DNA from: Providencia hangzhouensis
GTDB taxonomy: Bacteria > Pseudomonadota > Gammaproteobacteria > Enterobacterales > Enterobacteriaceae
Assembly (NCBI RefSeq): GCF_029193595.2
Contig: NZ_CP135052.1
Location: 2,046,001 to 2,110,000, forward strand
Direction: 5' to 3'
Length of the DNA: 64,000 nt
Part shown: in pieces, positions 39,311 to 49,164 of the stretch
Layout: each line of letters opens with the position of its first letter
Numbering within the stretch: the stretch's first letter is position 1
Program-made: the position numbers and the translations under genes
The notes under the pieces: model-generated
Databases searched by the model: none
What the model was told of the DNA's origin: nothing
The model's input: the letters and a program-made list of their open reading frames with translations, nothing else

Positions 39311-40963
39311 TTACTTCTTTACTTCTTGTTGAATTTCATCACCTGTTTCATGGGGATTGGTTGGCTCTGTATGAAAAATAGACATAATATCTTCTAATAG
39401 ATCTGATTGAGCTTCTAAAGCTTTTAAGGATGATTGCAACTCACGAGTCATAGCTGCATTCGCTTGAGTGGTGTTATCTAATTCATTGATTGCTAGATGT
39501 ATTTGACTCACCCCATGGGTTTGTTCATTTGAGGCAAGCGCAACACTTTGGATCATTTCATTGATATTAGATGTGTCTTGTGCAATTGAAACGATATTGT
39601 CATTTGCATCCGCTGCTAATTGGAAACAGTGGTTAATCTTATCATTTGAATTATTAATCAATAGCTTGATTTCTTTGGATGCTTGAGTACAACTAATTGA
39701 TAATTCGCGCACTTCATTTGCAACGACCGCAAACCCTTTGCCATGTTCACCCACTCTGGCAGCTTCTACAGCGGCATTCAATGCTAATAAATTAGTTTGA
39801 AAAGCAATATTATCAATGGTTGAGGTGATTTTACTGATTTCTTTTGAAAAATCGACGATATCATCCATGTTTTCTACAACATCAGAAATAAGTTCATTGC
39901 TTTTTTCAATGGTTACACTTGTCTCTGACATCAATTGGCACGATTGGTTGGTGTGAGCTGTATTTAATTTAAAAGATGAATCAAGTTCTTCGACACTGGC
40001 TGCGGTTTCGACAATTGCCGCGGCTTGTTGATCTGCTCGAATAGAAAGGTCGTGATTCATCTGGGTGATATCTCCAAGCTCAACTTTTATATGATGAGTG
40101 TTGTCATAGATATTTTTAACGATATCAATCAGCTTACTTTGCATATTAGATACATGCTGTTTAAGTAATTTAATTTCATATAAACCTTTGTTATCAAAGG
40201 TATGATATAGAACGCCATGGCTAACTTTCTCAATACCATCAATAACTTGGTTTAGTGGGCGAATAAAGAAAAGCTGTAGAATAAATCGAATAAATAGAGT
40301 CACGAGGATAACGATTGAGATAGTAACGATTAAGCCAATCAAACTTTGCTTATACAATTGCTCACTTGCAAGAGCAATATCATGATAATTACTATTTAAC
40401 TGTTGATGATAATTAACGTAGTTTTTCTCAAATGTATCTTGAAACCCTTGAGTCGGTTGGTTTAAAAAGTCATATGTTTTTCCTTGAACTAAAAATACAG
40501 AAAGTTCATTCAATGCAGCATATAACGCTTTATATGATTTTTCTAGTTCAGCAAATTCATCACCGTTTTTATAAATTGAGGTGGATGTGAATGCATCCCA
40601 ATAATTTCCTGTTTCTGTTATTTTTTTATGATAAAACTCGATGAGGCTATCTATGTCAGTGTTTGATGTTTTCATCTTGTTGATAACCAATAAATGACGA
40701 GAGCTAGCGCGATTCAATGTGTTACGTGCTTGTAATAAAGATTGCCACGTATTGTTCAGTTGTGTTTGTTCATTATAAATAGTGTCGAGTTTGGATAATG
40801 TCTCTTGATATTGCTTTAAAGAACTAAAGAAAAACCAACAGGTTGAAAGAAGAAGGACGATGAGCAGGCCTGAAATAAACCAGACTAGAGTTGTCGTTTT
40901 AAAACCAGAAAAAGAGAATTTGGCTGAACTAAAATTAATTTTTTTTAAATTACCAGACATCAT
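39311..40963 (-). CDS. methyl-accepting chemotaxis protein
   Basis: The 550-residue receptor has membrane helix 1 (about 25-48), a helical periplasmic sensor domain, membrane helix 2 (about 205-230), a HAMP domain and the cytoplasmic signalling hairpin with the conserved tip [22 protein letters not shown]. It lacks the NWETF pentapeptide at the C-terminus, so it would be a minor receptor relying on others for adaptation. The ligand is unknown. A second ATG immediately follows the first. Confidence 0.93.
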   Translation of the reverse strand: MMSGNLKKINFSSAKFSFSGFKTTTLVWFISGLLIVLLLSTCWFFFSSLKQYQETLSKLDTIYNEQTQLNNTWQSLLQARNTLNRASSRHLLVINKMKTSNTDIDSLIEFYHKKITETGNYWDAFTSTSIYKNGDEFAELEKSYKALYAALNELSVFLVQGKTYDFLNQPTQGFQDTFEKNYVNYHQQLNSNYHDIALASEQLYKQSLIGLIVTISIVILVTLFIRFILQLFFIRPLNQVIDGIEKVSHGVLYHTFDNKGLYEIKLLKQHVSNMQSKLIDIVKNIYDNTHHIKVELGDITQMNHDLSIRADQQAAAIVETAASVEELDSSFKLNTAHTNQSCQLMSETSVTIEKSNELISDVVENMDDIVDFSKEISKITSTIDNIAFQTNLLALNAAVEAARVGEHGKGFAVVANEVRELSISCTQASKEIKLLINNSNDKINHCFQLAADANDNIVSIAQDTSNINEMIQSVALASNEQTHGVSQIHLAINELDNTTQANAAMTRELQSSLKALEAQSDLLEDIMSIFHTEPTNPHETGDEIQQEVKK

Positions 40964-41320
40964 TGATTATTTCCTTTCATACCATCGAGTAGTATGTTTG
41001 CACGCATACTAAGTACGACTTCTAAACATAACGTGATTAACCATGAGCAAATCGAAGTTGTCCAATAGCTAAAAAGTTATATGTAGTCACGCGGAAGCAT
41101 CAGGCGTAGGGACTAAATGAATGTATCGGCACTAACTCTGGATACTTTATATCCAACAATTTGACTTAGCTCATAAAATTGAAAGTAATTAAGGGGTTTT
41201 ACTGATCGAGAGAGAATGGGAGGAAATAATTGTTGTACATTGCTACTTAGAATACAGTTAATTTACGAATTATTTGTGATAATAATAGTCAACCTTTAAA
41301 ACTTTGGCTTTGAGTGCGGT
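40964..41320. other. divergent promoter region between the chemotaxis receptor and glpM
   Basis: A gene-free stretch. It contains a short inverted repeat AGTATG-N8-CATACT near 40990-41010, close to the receptor start, which could be an operator. Confidence 0.4.
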
Positions 41321-41659
41321 ATGCTTTCTTTATTCTTTAAATGCCTTTTAGGCGCTTTAGCTGTATTGATTATTGCACTGTTTTCGCGTAGTAAAATTTA
41401 CTATATTGCAGGTTTAGTTCCATTATTTCCTACATTTGCATTAATTGCACATGTTATCGTTGTACAAGAACAAGGCACAGAAGCACTAAGAAAAACGGCA
41501 TTGTTTGGGTTGTGGTCACTCATCCCTTATGCAATGTATTTATTAACGGTATATTTGCTAGCAACGAAAATGACGGCTTGGGGAAGTTTAAGTATTGCAA
41601 CTGTTATTTGGATAATAACAGCAGCAATATTGGTTTATATATGGCAACTCACTCAATAA
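41321..41659 (+). CDS. glpM: GlpM family inner-membrane protein
   Basis: The 112-residue protein has four membrane segments and the family block IYYIAGLVPLFPTFALIAH, collinear with GlpM. In Pseudomonas GlpM affects glycerol metabolism and alginate; its enterobacterial role is unknown. Single-gene unit. Confidence 0.9.
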   Translation: MLSLFFKCLLGALAVLIIALFSRSKIYYIAGLVPLFPTFALIAHVIVVQEQGTEALRKTALFGLWSLIPYAMYLLTVYLLATKMTAWGSLSIATVIWIITAAILVYIWQLTQ

Positions 41660-41735
41660 ATAACATAGGGAGAAATAATTAACTGTAAATAATGATAAAA
41701 CTAAACTATCACGATAAGCTGATAGCTTAAGCCTT

Positions 41736-42209
41736 ATGGGTTATAGTCGCAAAAATCTAAGTATTAACTATAATGATAAGCAGTGTTTTCCATTGAGTTG
41801 TACAGTTAAAATGTTATTAAGAACCTTGGTATTATTATTAGTTGCTGGTTGCGCGTATATTGCAGGAATTATGACTGAAATTAAACTTGATCCTGAGTTA
41901 GATACTGAAGGTCGAGTGAAAAGTTCTGTCGAAGATTTTCTTGCTTACCCCTCAGCTGCAAATTATAAAAATGTTCAATACTATGTATTGACCAAAAGTG
42001 AAGAGGGGGATGAAACTGGCTATTATTGTGGCGAAGTCTTTGGTTTTGAAAATGAATTACCCCATGGCTATAAAAGGTTTATCGTTAGACTCCATAAAAA
42101 TAGAGCTGGCAAGGTAATGATATCCATTCCTTTTGTAGAAAAAACAGATGATATTATTCCCGCAGAGCAATTTGAATCTGTGTGGGACAGGTATTGTAAA
42201 AGAAGCTAA
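41736..42209 (+). CDS. hypothetical membrane-anchored or lipoprotein
   Basis: A hydrophobic segment (residues 26-44) is followed by a soluble domain with NYKNVQYYVL and YYCGEVFGFENE, a pattern common in small periplasmic proteins. An internal ATG at codon 26 would give MLLRTLVLLLVAGC, a lipoprotein signal with lipobox VAGC; neither start has a good ribosome binding site. Function unknown. Confidence 0.6.
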   Translation: MGYSRKNLSINYNDKQCFPLSCTVKMLLRTLVLLLVAGCAYIAGIMTEIKLDPELDTEGRVKSSVEDFLAYPSAANYKNVQYYVLTKSEEGDETGYYCGEVFGFENELPHGYKRFIVRLHKNRAGKVMISIPFVEKTDDIIPAEQFESVWDRYCKRS

Positions 42210-42255
42210 TTTAATATAGCTCGTTGAGTGACAAACAAAACGAGCACCAATAATA

Positions 42256-43038
42256 TTAATTTGTTTTAACTGCCATCGTTGCTAGGAATGTGGGCAGATA
42301 ATTATCAACGACAAATCGTGGATTAGGTTGCCAGTCTTCTTTAAAGCCAGTGATATAAAAGCCTACCTTTATTTGCCCCCCAATAAGATCTGTTAATGAG
42401 TGACCGAACACAAAAGCTTCTCGCCTTGCTTGCTTTTGCGCTATTTGCTCTATTGATAGGGTAGATAGCTCGGAGTACGGCATAGTATGACTTGGTTTTA
42501 TTATGCCTTGCTCATCATATCGCTTATCACGTTCTCCAATGAAAACAACAGGATTAAAAAAACTGGATAACAGTCGTCCATTTGGTTTTAAAACACGGTA
42601 GCATTCTTGCCAGACCGGGTTAACATCTGGAATATACAGGTTAGAAATAGGGTGAAATATTATATCAAATGATTCATCCGCAAACATGTGTAATGAGCGC
42701 ATATCACCTTGAACAATCTCTAATGTTAAATTATCCCTTTCTGCCACCATTTTGTCTTGCTCAAGCTGTTTTTGAGAAAAGTCAAAAACAGTCACATTCG
42801 CCCCTGCGGCAGCGAGTACTGGAGCTTGTTGTCCTCCAGCAGAGGCTAAGCAGAGAATTTTTTTATCTTTTACATCACCTAACCAAGCGTCATCAACAGG
42901 AGTTGGAGTTAGATGAACCTGCCACTTTCCTTTTTTAGCTTCATTGATAGTTTTGGAATCAACGGGGGTTGACCAAGCAAGTTGCGATTCTGCTTGTTTA
43001 TCCCATGCTTTTTGGTTGGCACTCATGAAATCTGTCAT
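42256..43038 (-). CDS. class I SAM-dependent methyltransferase
   Basis: I start at the ATG at 43038, preceded by GAGGGTC, giving 260 residues beginning MTDFMSANQKAWDKQAES. Motif I is LCLASAGGQQAPVLAAAGA, followed by VTVFDFS and the motif IV region FDIIFHPISNLYIP. The family is common in Firmicutes and enterobacteria and is annotated only as a methyltransferase; substrate unknown. Confidence 0.85.
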   Translation of the reverse strand: MTDFMSANQKAWDKQAESQLAWSTPVDSKTINEAKKGKWQVHLTPTPVDDAWLGDVKDKKILCLASAGGQQAPVLAAAGANVTVFDFSQKQLEQDKMVAERDNLTLEIVQGDMRSLHMFADESFDIIFHPISNLYIPDVNPVWQECYRVLKPNGRLLSSFFNPVVFIGERDKRYDEQGIIKPSHTMPYSELSTLSIEQIAQKQARREAFVFGHSLTDLIGGQIKVGFYITGFKEDWQPNPRFVVDNYLPTFLATMAVKTN

Positions 43039-43123
43039 AAAAAGACCCTCTGCATACAATAATTTGTCACAGTGTAGCAAAAAATGAGCAAATTGAAATA
43101 AAAATGTACCAGCTAGTACATAA

Positions 43124-43615
43124 TTAATTTCCTACCATTAAATGATATGGGGTGCCATTAAATTCAAAATTAGTGACATTACTCATTCCTATCTTCTTAT
43201 GTGCAAAAAGGGACCTAAGATTATCTGCATTGATAAATGCAATAGGCTTTCCTTGGTTATACGAACAAACGTTATCAAAAAGGCTCTTTAGAATATTTTT
43301 TCCTCTATAATTTCTATCAATACAAACAGGGCCATAGAACCAATTATTCTGTATAATTTCCGTATGCTGTTTAATGATCAAATGTGCTATAGCGGGTAGG
43401 GATGAAGAATGAGGATCAAAGCTAAATACGACTGCGATAATTTTATTTCCATCTCTGGCTATAACAGTAGTTAGACTCCCTGAAAACATAGCGTTGACTT
43501 TAGCTTGAGGATATTCACCGAGTAACCCACCTTGTTGGGATTCAGAATTAGATTGCAATAATTGAGCCACAGCAGGACAATCTGATTGTGTCATTAATTC
43601 ATATTTAATATTCAT
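43124..43615 (-). CDS. GNAT family acetyltransferase-like protein
   Basis: The 163-residue protein has a GNAT layout: N-terminal MTQSDCPAVAQLLQSN, central strands KIIAVVFSFD, the acetyl-CoA motif IDRNYRGKNILKSLFDN (RGKNI for Q/RxxGxG/A) and a C-terminal FINADNLRSLFAHKKIGM. Substrate unknown. Single-gene unit. Confidence 0.78.
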   Translation of the reverse strand: MNIKYELMTQSDCPAVAQLLQSNSESQQGGLLGEYPQAKVNAMFSGSLTTVIARDGNKIIAVVFSFDPHSSSLPAIAHLIIKQHTEIIQNNWFYGPVCIDRNYRGKNILKSLFDNVCSYNQGKPIAFINADNLRSLFAHKKIGMSNVTNFEFNGTPYHLMVGN

Positions 43616-43749
43616 TATTCCCTCGTAATGATTGCTAAATACGTTTAAATTTATGATATGAAGAGTAGCGGGATTTGTGGGAGCACATTGTAATGTGTTA
43701 CTTCTAACCCCATAATATCGGTTATTTATTCTTTGTCTATTGAATCAGT

Positions 43750-44094
43750 ATGTTAACTAAATTTTATCCAGTATTTTTACTTGTTATTTCAAATGTATTT
43801 ATGATGTTTGCTTGGTATGGACATTTAAAATTTACAACAAAGCCACTGTATGTTGTTATTTTCTTTAGCTGGTTAATTGCATTGGTTGAATACTGTTTTG
43901 CGGTGCCAGCTAATCGGTTAGGGCATCAGTACTACAGTGCAGCTGAATTAAAAACAATGCAAGAGGTGATAACACTCTGTGTTTTTGTTCTTTTTTCGGT
44001 GTTGTATTTAGGTGAAAGTTTTACCATTAATCATTTAATAGGTTTTATTCTCATTTTTGCGGGGGCCTTTTTTATATTTAAGGGGCCATTTTAA
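43750..44094 (+). CDS. DUF486 family membrane protein
   Basis: A 114-residue protein with four membrane segments and the family block WLIALVEYCFAVPANRLGHQY. DUF486 belongs to the small multidrug/metabolite transporter group; function unknown. A terminator follows directly. Confidence 0.85.
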   Translation: MLTKFYPVFLLVISNVFMMFAWYGHLKFTTKPLYVVIFFSWLIALVEYCFAVPANRLGHQYYSAAELKTMQEVITLCVFVLFSVLYLGESFTINHLIGFILIFAGAFFIFKGPF

Positions 44095-44095
44095 C

Positions 44096-44123
44096 AAAAA
44101 GAGCAGTTTGAGCTGCTCTTTTT
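44096..44123. terminator. bidirectional terminator
   Basis: AAAAAGAGCAG/CTGCTCTTTTT around a 6-nt loop between convergent genes. Confidence 0.8.
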
Positions 44124-44137
44124 GGATTTGACTTAGT

Positions 44138-45289
44138 TTATACCCATCCTTTTTCATGGAATTGTTTCAGTATTACAACAAATTGCTGCATTTCCTCGGG
44201 GGTTCCTAGCGTTAATCTATTCCAGCCAACCGCTGGTGGAAATTCACGACCTACCATGACATGAGCATCAGCCATACGTTGTTGATAGGTTTTTACGTCC
44301 CCTTTAACTTTATGGAAAATAAAATTAGCCTGTGATGGAGCATATTCCAGCCCGATTTCGTTTAATGCTTTTTCTACGATTTTTCTCGATATATCGTTGG
44401 ATTTTAGGCTGTATTGAATAAATGATTTATCCTTTAGTGATGCAATCGCAGCAACCGCACCTGCTGTATTAGTATTATCAATAGATAAAAACGTATCTAC
44501 AGCAGCAATAATTTCGGGAGTTGCGACCCCATAGCCGACTCTTAAGCCTGCTAAGGCAAAAATTTTAGAGAAGGTACGTGTGACAATCAGGTTGTTTTGA
44601 CCTTTTTTGACTAATTCAATAGCACTTGTAAAGTTCGGGTCTTCAACAAACTCAGCGTAAGCTTCATCAACGATAAAAAATGTGTTGTCAGAGTCTTTAC
44701 TCAGCCACTTATCAAGCTGGCTATAAGGCGTGATCATTGCCGTCGGATTATTTGGGTTACAAATATAGACCATTGATAAACCATCAAAGTCATTAGCGGC
44801 TTGTTCCATTTTTGCTAAGTCAAATGATAAATCGGTTTTTAAAGGAATTTTCGTTATCGTCACCCCTAATGGTAGGGAGTATAGCTCTGCATAATTGAAT
44901 GTTGGGTCAGGTGTGACGAGCTGAATATTGATACCCCGTTTCTTCGCTTTATTTGCCAACATCGCGACAGTGGCTTGAATGGTTTCAGATGAACCATTGC
45001 CTATACTAATGTTCTCATCGGATAAACTGTAGAGCTCACCAATATTCTTCTGTAATTCAGCACGAGCATCATCAGGGTAGCGGAATGCATTAGGTAATGC
45101 CTTAATGATAGCTTCTTTAGCCTTTTCGGACATCCCTAATGAGTTTTCATTGAAATTCAATAGTAATGGGTGTTTTTCACTCGGTAAGACAATGTTACTA
45201 TTTTGTGCAACCGCATGATTAAACAATGAATTAAGCGCAAGCCCACCAGCCACTAATGAGCTGGATTTAAGAAATGAACGACGATCCAT
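44138..45289 (-). CDS. Tat-targeted PLP-dependent aminotransferase (HisC-like)
   Basis: The 383-residue protein is a fold-type I aminotransferase similar to histidinol-phosphate aminotransferase: ENISIGNGSSETIQ, YICNPNNPTA, VDEAYAEF and the PLP lysine in TFSKIFALAGLRVGYG. Unusually it starts MDRRSFLKSSSLVAGGLAL, a twin-arginine (RRxFLK) signal followed by a hydrophobic stretch and an AVAQ cleavage site, predicting export of the folded holoenzyme to the periplasm. The substrate is unknown. It is not near his genes. Confidence 0.9.
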   Translation of the reverse strand: MDRRSFLKSSSLVAGGLALNSLFNHAVAQNSNIVLPSEKHPLLLNFNENSLGMSEKAKEAIIKALPNAFRYPDDARAELQKNIGELYSLSDENISIGNGSSETIQATVAMLANKAKKRGINIQLVTPDPTFNYAELYSLPLGVTITKIPLKTDLSFDLAKMEQAANDFDGLSMVYICNPNNPTAMITPYSQLDKWLSKDSDNTFFIVDEAYAEFVEDPNFTSAIELVKKGQNNLIVTRTFSKIFALAGLRVGYGVATPEIIAAVDTFLSIDNTNTAGAVAAIASLKDKSFIQYSLKSNDISRKIVEKALNEIGLEYAPSQANFIFHKVKGDVKTYQQRMADAHVMVGREFPPAVGWNRLTLGTPEEMQQFVVILKQFHEKGWV

Positions 45290-45570
45290 AGTTATTCCCT
45301 GAAATTATTATTTTTGAATGTATTAGATTACTCATAATTATCTCAAAGTAAATAATTATATAGATAAAATGACTTTTTATTCACTTTATTGTTTGGGTTA
45401 ACTATTTCAAATCATTGCATAGGAAATTCAACCTTATCTATTTAATTGATATTAAAAGATAAAATTTTTTAACTCGGGAGTGACTAGAATAATAAGTAAT
45501 TGTGCTATGAATTAAATTCGTTATATAATAATTTATATGATGATTATTTGGCTATATAATAGGAACAATA

Positions 45571-46074
45571 ATGAAGCTATACATGTTTTATGTGGGTGGT
45601 AACGCAGGTAAATCTAATATTGAAGTGCATGATGTTCAGTTTGTGGCAGCAGAGCAACCTACAGATGCTTGGCCGACATTAAGAGAAAATTGGTTTGGTG
45701 ATAAAGACAAGATCCATATTGATGGCTATGCAGTGATTAATTGGGCAGATGGGTTTGAAATAGAATTACGAAAAGAACCCTCAACAAGTGAATATCGCCT
45801 TTATTTTGTTAATGTAGGTGGATATATTCCAAGCAACCTTGCGGAATTACACGAGTTTGATTTATTCGTTGCTAAAACTGCACATGAGGCTAAACAAAAA
45901 GCACTTCAGGCGCTATTAACAAATAGTCAGCAACAACATAAAGATAATTTGAAAGATGTGGATGATTGCTTATTACTACAACAAGTTGGTGATTTTTATA
46001 TACATCTAACTGAAAATAAAAATGGAAATCACTTTATTCCTCAGTGGCAAGGTTACCAGCCAATCGGAATATAA
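45571..46074 (+). CDS. DUF1543 family protein
   Basis: The 167-residue soluble protein matches the DUF1543 pattern LYMFYVGGNAGKSNIEVHDVQFVA, and a related block (RLYFVNVGGYIPSNLAELHEF) recurs near residue 85, so the domain is duplicated as usual in the family. Function unknown. The start has AGGAAC upstream. Confidence 0.85.
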   Translation: MKLYMFYVGGNAGKSNIEVHDVQFVAAEQPTDAWPTLRENWFGDKDKIHIDGYAVINWADGFEIELRKEPSTSEYRLYFVNVGGYIPSNLAELHEFDLFVAKTAHEAKQKALQALLTNSQQQHKDNLKDVDDCLLLQQVGDFYIHLTENKNGNHFIPQWQGYQPIGI

Positions 46075-46079
46075 AATAA

Positions 46080-46114
46080 TACCAAGGGTAGTGTTATTCT
46101 ACCCTTGGTAAAAA
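46080..46114. terminator. bidirectional terminator
   Basis: ACCAAGGGTAG (46081-46091) pairs perfectly with CTACCCTTGGT (46099-46109); AAAAATT follows on the plus strand. Confidence 0.75.
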
Positions 46115-46453
46115 TTACTGACCTTGTACAGGGGTATTAGGCGTAATTTCTACAACTGCAACTTTAACCATATATTGTTTACCATTTTCTCCTTTAGGAG
46201 CATCTGCAGCAATTTTTTTCAGTGTTTCATCTGGCTGAGCTGTTTGAATTGATGTTGAATACTGCATCATACCACGGTGACGATTTGCATAATTAGAGTG
46301 ACGATAATTATCACAAGGTCTATCATTATATTGGTGTTGGTTTTGGTACCCACCACGGTGCCATGAACCATTCCCATCCCCTGGGTAAGCAAATGTTGAA
46401 AAACTGATAGCGATTAAACTTGCACTAAGAATTAATGGCTTTAATATATTCAT
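46115..46453 (-). CDS. small periplasmic protein, Tyr/His/Asn-rich
   Basis: The 112-residue precursor has a signal peptide (to about residue 22, FSTFA). The mature half is rich in His, Tyr, Asn and Arg (HRGGYQNQHQYND, NYRHSNYANRHRGMM), suggesting metal or cell-wall binding. A more ordered tail (PKGENGKQYMVKVAVVEI) resembles a small strand pair. No family recognised. Confidence 0.65.
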   Translation of the reverse strand: MNILKPLILSASLIAISFSTFAYPGDGNGSWHRGGYQNQHQYNDRPCDNYRHSNYANRHRGMMQYSTSIQTAQPDETLKKIAADAPKGENGKQYMVKVAVVEITPNTPVQGQ

Positions 46454-46642
46454 GTGATATCTCCTTTAGAATATTTATTAATTATCATTCTGCCATTCTA
46501 ATTATGTAATTCAATTACATTTACTTATCTAAATGAATAAACCATAATTCAATCACTTTATATTCATTATTTCTTCACAATGAAAATAGTTTGTTAATGA
46601 AATGAGAGTGAGGTTAAATTATAATTCTCTGTTGATTTTGTT

Positions 46643-46867
46643 TTATTGTTTTTCATTGAAAAACTTAGCGAGTTTACTGATTGATATAATTGATGCAACG
46701 GCAATATCTTTATTATAATCATCACATAATACTAACAGTCTATCGATGGCGGCTTCTTGTTCAATTGAACAAATATAATCACCTAATGCATTTATTGCAG
46801 CTATTTTAACATCATTGTTATTGCCATGAGTTAAGTTAACGAGATTTTTAACGATCTTTTCTTTCAT
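46643..46867 (-). CDS. small HEAT-repeat-like protein
   Basis: The 74-residue protein is made of two HEAT-like helical pairs (NDVKIAAINALGDYI, NKDIAVASIISISKLAKF). Such small proteins usually mediate protein contacts. Orphan gene, function unknown. Confidence 0.6.
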   Translation of the reverse strand: MKEKIVKNLVNLTHGNNNDVKIAAINALGDYICSIEQEAAIDRLLVLCDDYNKDIAVASIISISKLAKFFNEKQ

Positions 46868-47153
46868 AAAAATAGATTAAATTAGCCTAATAGTATAGAG
46901 GTTAGTATAAAACTAGCTAACAAAATAAAAAATGTTTTTTTTATTAATGTTAAGTTAATAGATATAAATTGAATCAATAGTGATAGGAAGGTTTTAGAAT
47001 AGTTTTCAATATTAAATTTCGAGTTTTATGAGAAAATAGCAATTGGTTAGAGGGAATATCAAATAGTAGAGCCAAAAGCTCAAATTGTTTATTCAAACTG
47101 ATATAATCCATTTATACTAGTTCGATTTATCATAAAGTAGAAAGGGTGATGCG

Positions 47154-47531
47154 TTGAAGCGTATAAAAACAAAATTACTGATTGTACTGCTATTGGCTTT
47201 AGGAGTATTTGCATACCATTCTTATACGAGTATTGGTGATTCAGATGTTAAAAATGAAGCACAAAGCTTGGTGGAAAAGAAATTCGGCAACTCATCAGCA
47301 GTTGAGTTTAGTGATGTTGAAATAGTACAAAAAAATGAGTTTAAGGAAGGGGAGAGTTATCGAGTTTGTGGCTTATACCATTTATCTTCCCAAGACGACG
47401 CTCTGCCATTTGTTGCGAATGTGATTGTTAAGGAAGGGAGTTTTTCTGAACATGGGCAGCTGATTATTAGTGAAACACCGGAGTTACAATTTTCTATTGA
47501 ACAGTTGTGTGTTAAAAAACAAGCTAATTGA
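47154..47531 (+). CDS. small exported or anchored protein of unknown function
   Basis: The product has 125 residues; the start is a TTG with AAAGGG about seven bases upstream. A hydrophobic segment (about residues 7-22) is followed by a mature domain with two cysteines (RVCGLY, EQLCVKK). Likely periplasmic. No family recognised. Confidence 0.6.
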   Translation: MKRIKTKLLIVLLLALGVFAYHSYTSIGDSDVKNEAQSLVEKKFGNSSAVEFSDVEIVQKNEFKEGESYRVCGLYHLSSQDDALPFVANVIVKEGSFSEHGQLIISETPELQFSIEQLCVKKQAN

Positions 47532-47532
47532 T

Positions 47533-47568
47533 AAAAAAGCGCTCAAAGTAAAAGTTGAGCGCTTTTTT
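47533..47568. terminator. bidirectional terminator
   Basis: AAAAAAGCGCTCAA (47533-47546) pairs with TTGAGCGCTTTTTT (47555-47568) between convergent genes. Confidence 0.85.
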
Positions 47569-47590
47569 GTTTCCTAGAAAAATTAAATGA

Positions 47591-47962
47591 TTAAGATTTA
47601 TTCAAAAGAAGTTCAGTTTGAATTTTACAAGCTGAAACAGAATCATTTAATGATTTATTGAAGTCAGCTTCATTAGCAAATTTAGATTTATTGCTACGTA
47701 CGGTATCAATCGCTGAAGTTAGATTTTTGCGGAGGTCTGACTCAACAGTGGCTAATTGCTTGAGATCGACATTTTCACTTTTCAGTTTAGCAATGGTTTC
47801 TTGGGTTAATTCACTGCTAGTTTTGTCAGTGCTGTATGCTTCACTTAGTGCTTGACCTGTGATTTCACAATAATCGTTGGCTATCTCACTAATATTTAAT
47901 GGGGCATTATCAGCCATAACAAGGGCTGGGGCCAGGCAAAAAGCCAGTAATAAACGCTTCAT
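47591..47962 (-). CDS. small periplasmic helical protein
   Basis: The start is the ATG at 47962, preceded by GAGGT, giving MKRLLLAFCLAPALVMADN, a signal peptide cleaved near residue 17. The mature part is helical with two cysteines (NDYCEITG, VSACKIQ). Function unknown; no neighbours on the same strand. The intergenic stretch behind (47963-48335) holds no gene. Confidence 0.65.
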   Translation of the reverse strand: MKRLLLAFCLAPALVMADNAPLNISEIANDYCEITGQALSEAYSTDKTSSELTQETIAKLKSENVDLKQLATVESDLRKNLTSAIDTVRSNKSKFANEADFNKSLNDSVSACKIQTELLLNKS

Positions 47963-48335
47963 AGTCATACCTCTATTTTGCACACAATGAATAATAACTC
48001 TATCTGGTATTAGAGAAATACTATAGCAGATTAGACCTAAAACGGGGGATGTCGAATGGGTTTTAGCATGATTTCATAAAAAAGAGCCAGTATAAATACT
48101 GGCCGCTATAATTAGCAAAAGCAATGTAAATGAAAATTACGTTATATACATTACCATATAACGGTGTGAGGTAAAGCGATTTCCACTTATTTTGGTGAAA
48201 GTTAAGATTAAGTATGATCTTGATCAGAGTTTGGATAAATATTGGAAGAGCGTTATTGAAATATAGGAGAGTTAAAACAACCAGCTAGCGATCATGCAGA
48301 CCACTGCTGGTTCTATTCATAACCTCACAGAGAGC

Positions 48336-48584
48336 TTATTGTTTTAACCAATGACCATGTTTTAATACATCTTCGACAAGTTCATGTAAAACAATATGTG
48401 CTTCGTTATCATCATGAAAGCCTTTAGTTTGAAAGGTTGTTGGGCCATTATCATGAGTAATCAATAGATAACTACCAGGGTAGACTTCTAAAACGCGAGC
48501 TTTCAGTTCTGCAATGAAGGATTCATATGATTTTTCAGGGAGCTGAGAAAGTGGGTCATCAGATAACTTAATATTAATTTCCAT
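48336..48584 (-). CDS. DinI-like family protein
   Basis: The 82-residue acidic protein has the DinI family pattern: an N-terminal strand (INIKLSDDP), a helix with ELKARVLEVYPGSYLLI and an acidic C-terminal helix (AHIVLHELVEDVLKHGHW). DinI modulates RecA filaments in the SOS response. I found no LexA box (CTGT-N8-ACAG) in the upstream region. Confidence 0.82.
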   Translation of the reverse strand: MEINIKLSDDPLSQLPEKSYESFIAELKARVLEVYPGSYLLITHDNGPTTFQTKGFHDDNEAHIVLHELVEDVLKHGHWLKQ

Positions 48585-49074
48585 GCGTTAACCTCTTGTT
48601 TATAAATTTAATTAAGCTCAGTTTATTGTTAAGTGAAAGCATAAGCAATAATCTAATTATGATGATTGCAATTTGATTGGTTTGGCGTTGTGAATTAACG
48701 TTATTCATTGAGTCAATATTCCAAATAGCAAATGAGTTAAATAAAGTTAATATGAAAAATGTTTTAGTTAGAGGATAAACTAATTAAAATTGACGATGTG
48801 AAATAAATAATAGGCTTTTATTTGTTTAAGTGACTATTTGATTAAAATAAATACTATAATTCAATCATTTGATTGGTTTTTTGTTAAATAATAAATGATT
48901 TTATCATGCTTAGATTTTTCAACATGTTACATGTCTTTTTTTGTAAATGTCTAACTTGTTTTTATTAAAACGTAATGTAGTTAATGATTGTTCAAGCGAA
49001 AATCAATTTACATTAAAGATAAAAAAATATAATTTCTGATAATCATATTAAGATGATTTGGCTTTTGTAAGCTG
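48585..49074. other. gene-free AT-rich stretch upstream of the AGCS symporter
   Basis: Nearly 500 bases with no credible frame. It carries the divergent promoters of the DinI-like gene and the symporter. Confidence 0.4.
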
Positions 49075-49141
49075 AACTCCTTTTTCTGGAGTTATATTTT
49101 AAATGTGAGGTTTTGATTTTCGATTAATTATTTATTAATCG
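49075..49141 (+). promoter_or_regulatory. two inverted repeats in the symporter leader
   Basis: AACTCC-N7-GGAGTT (49075-49093) is followed by CGATTAAT-N5-ATTAATCG (49121-49141), whose end lies ten bases before the ribosome binding site AAAGGAG. The second looks like an operator or a translation-controlling hairpin. Confidence 0.4.
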
Positions 49142-49164
49142 TTCTAATAAAAAAGGAGTGTAAT

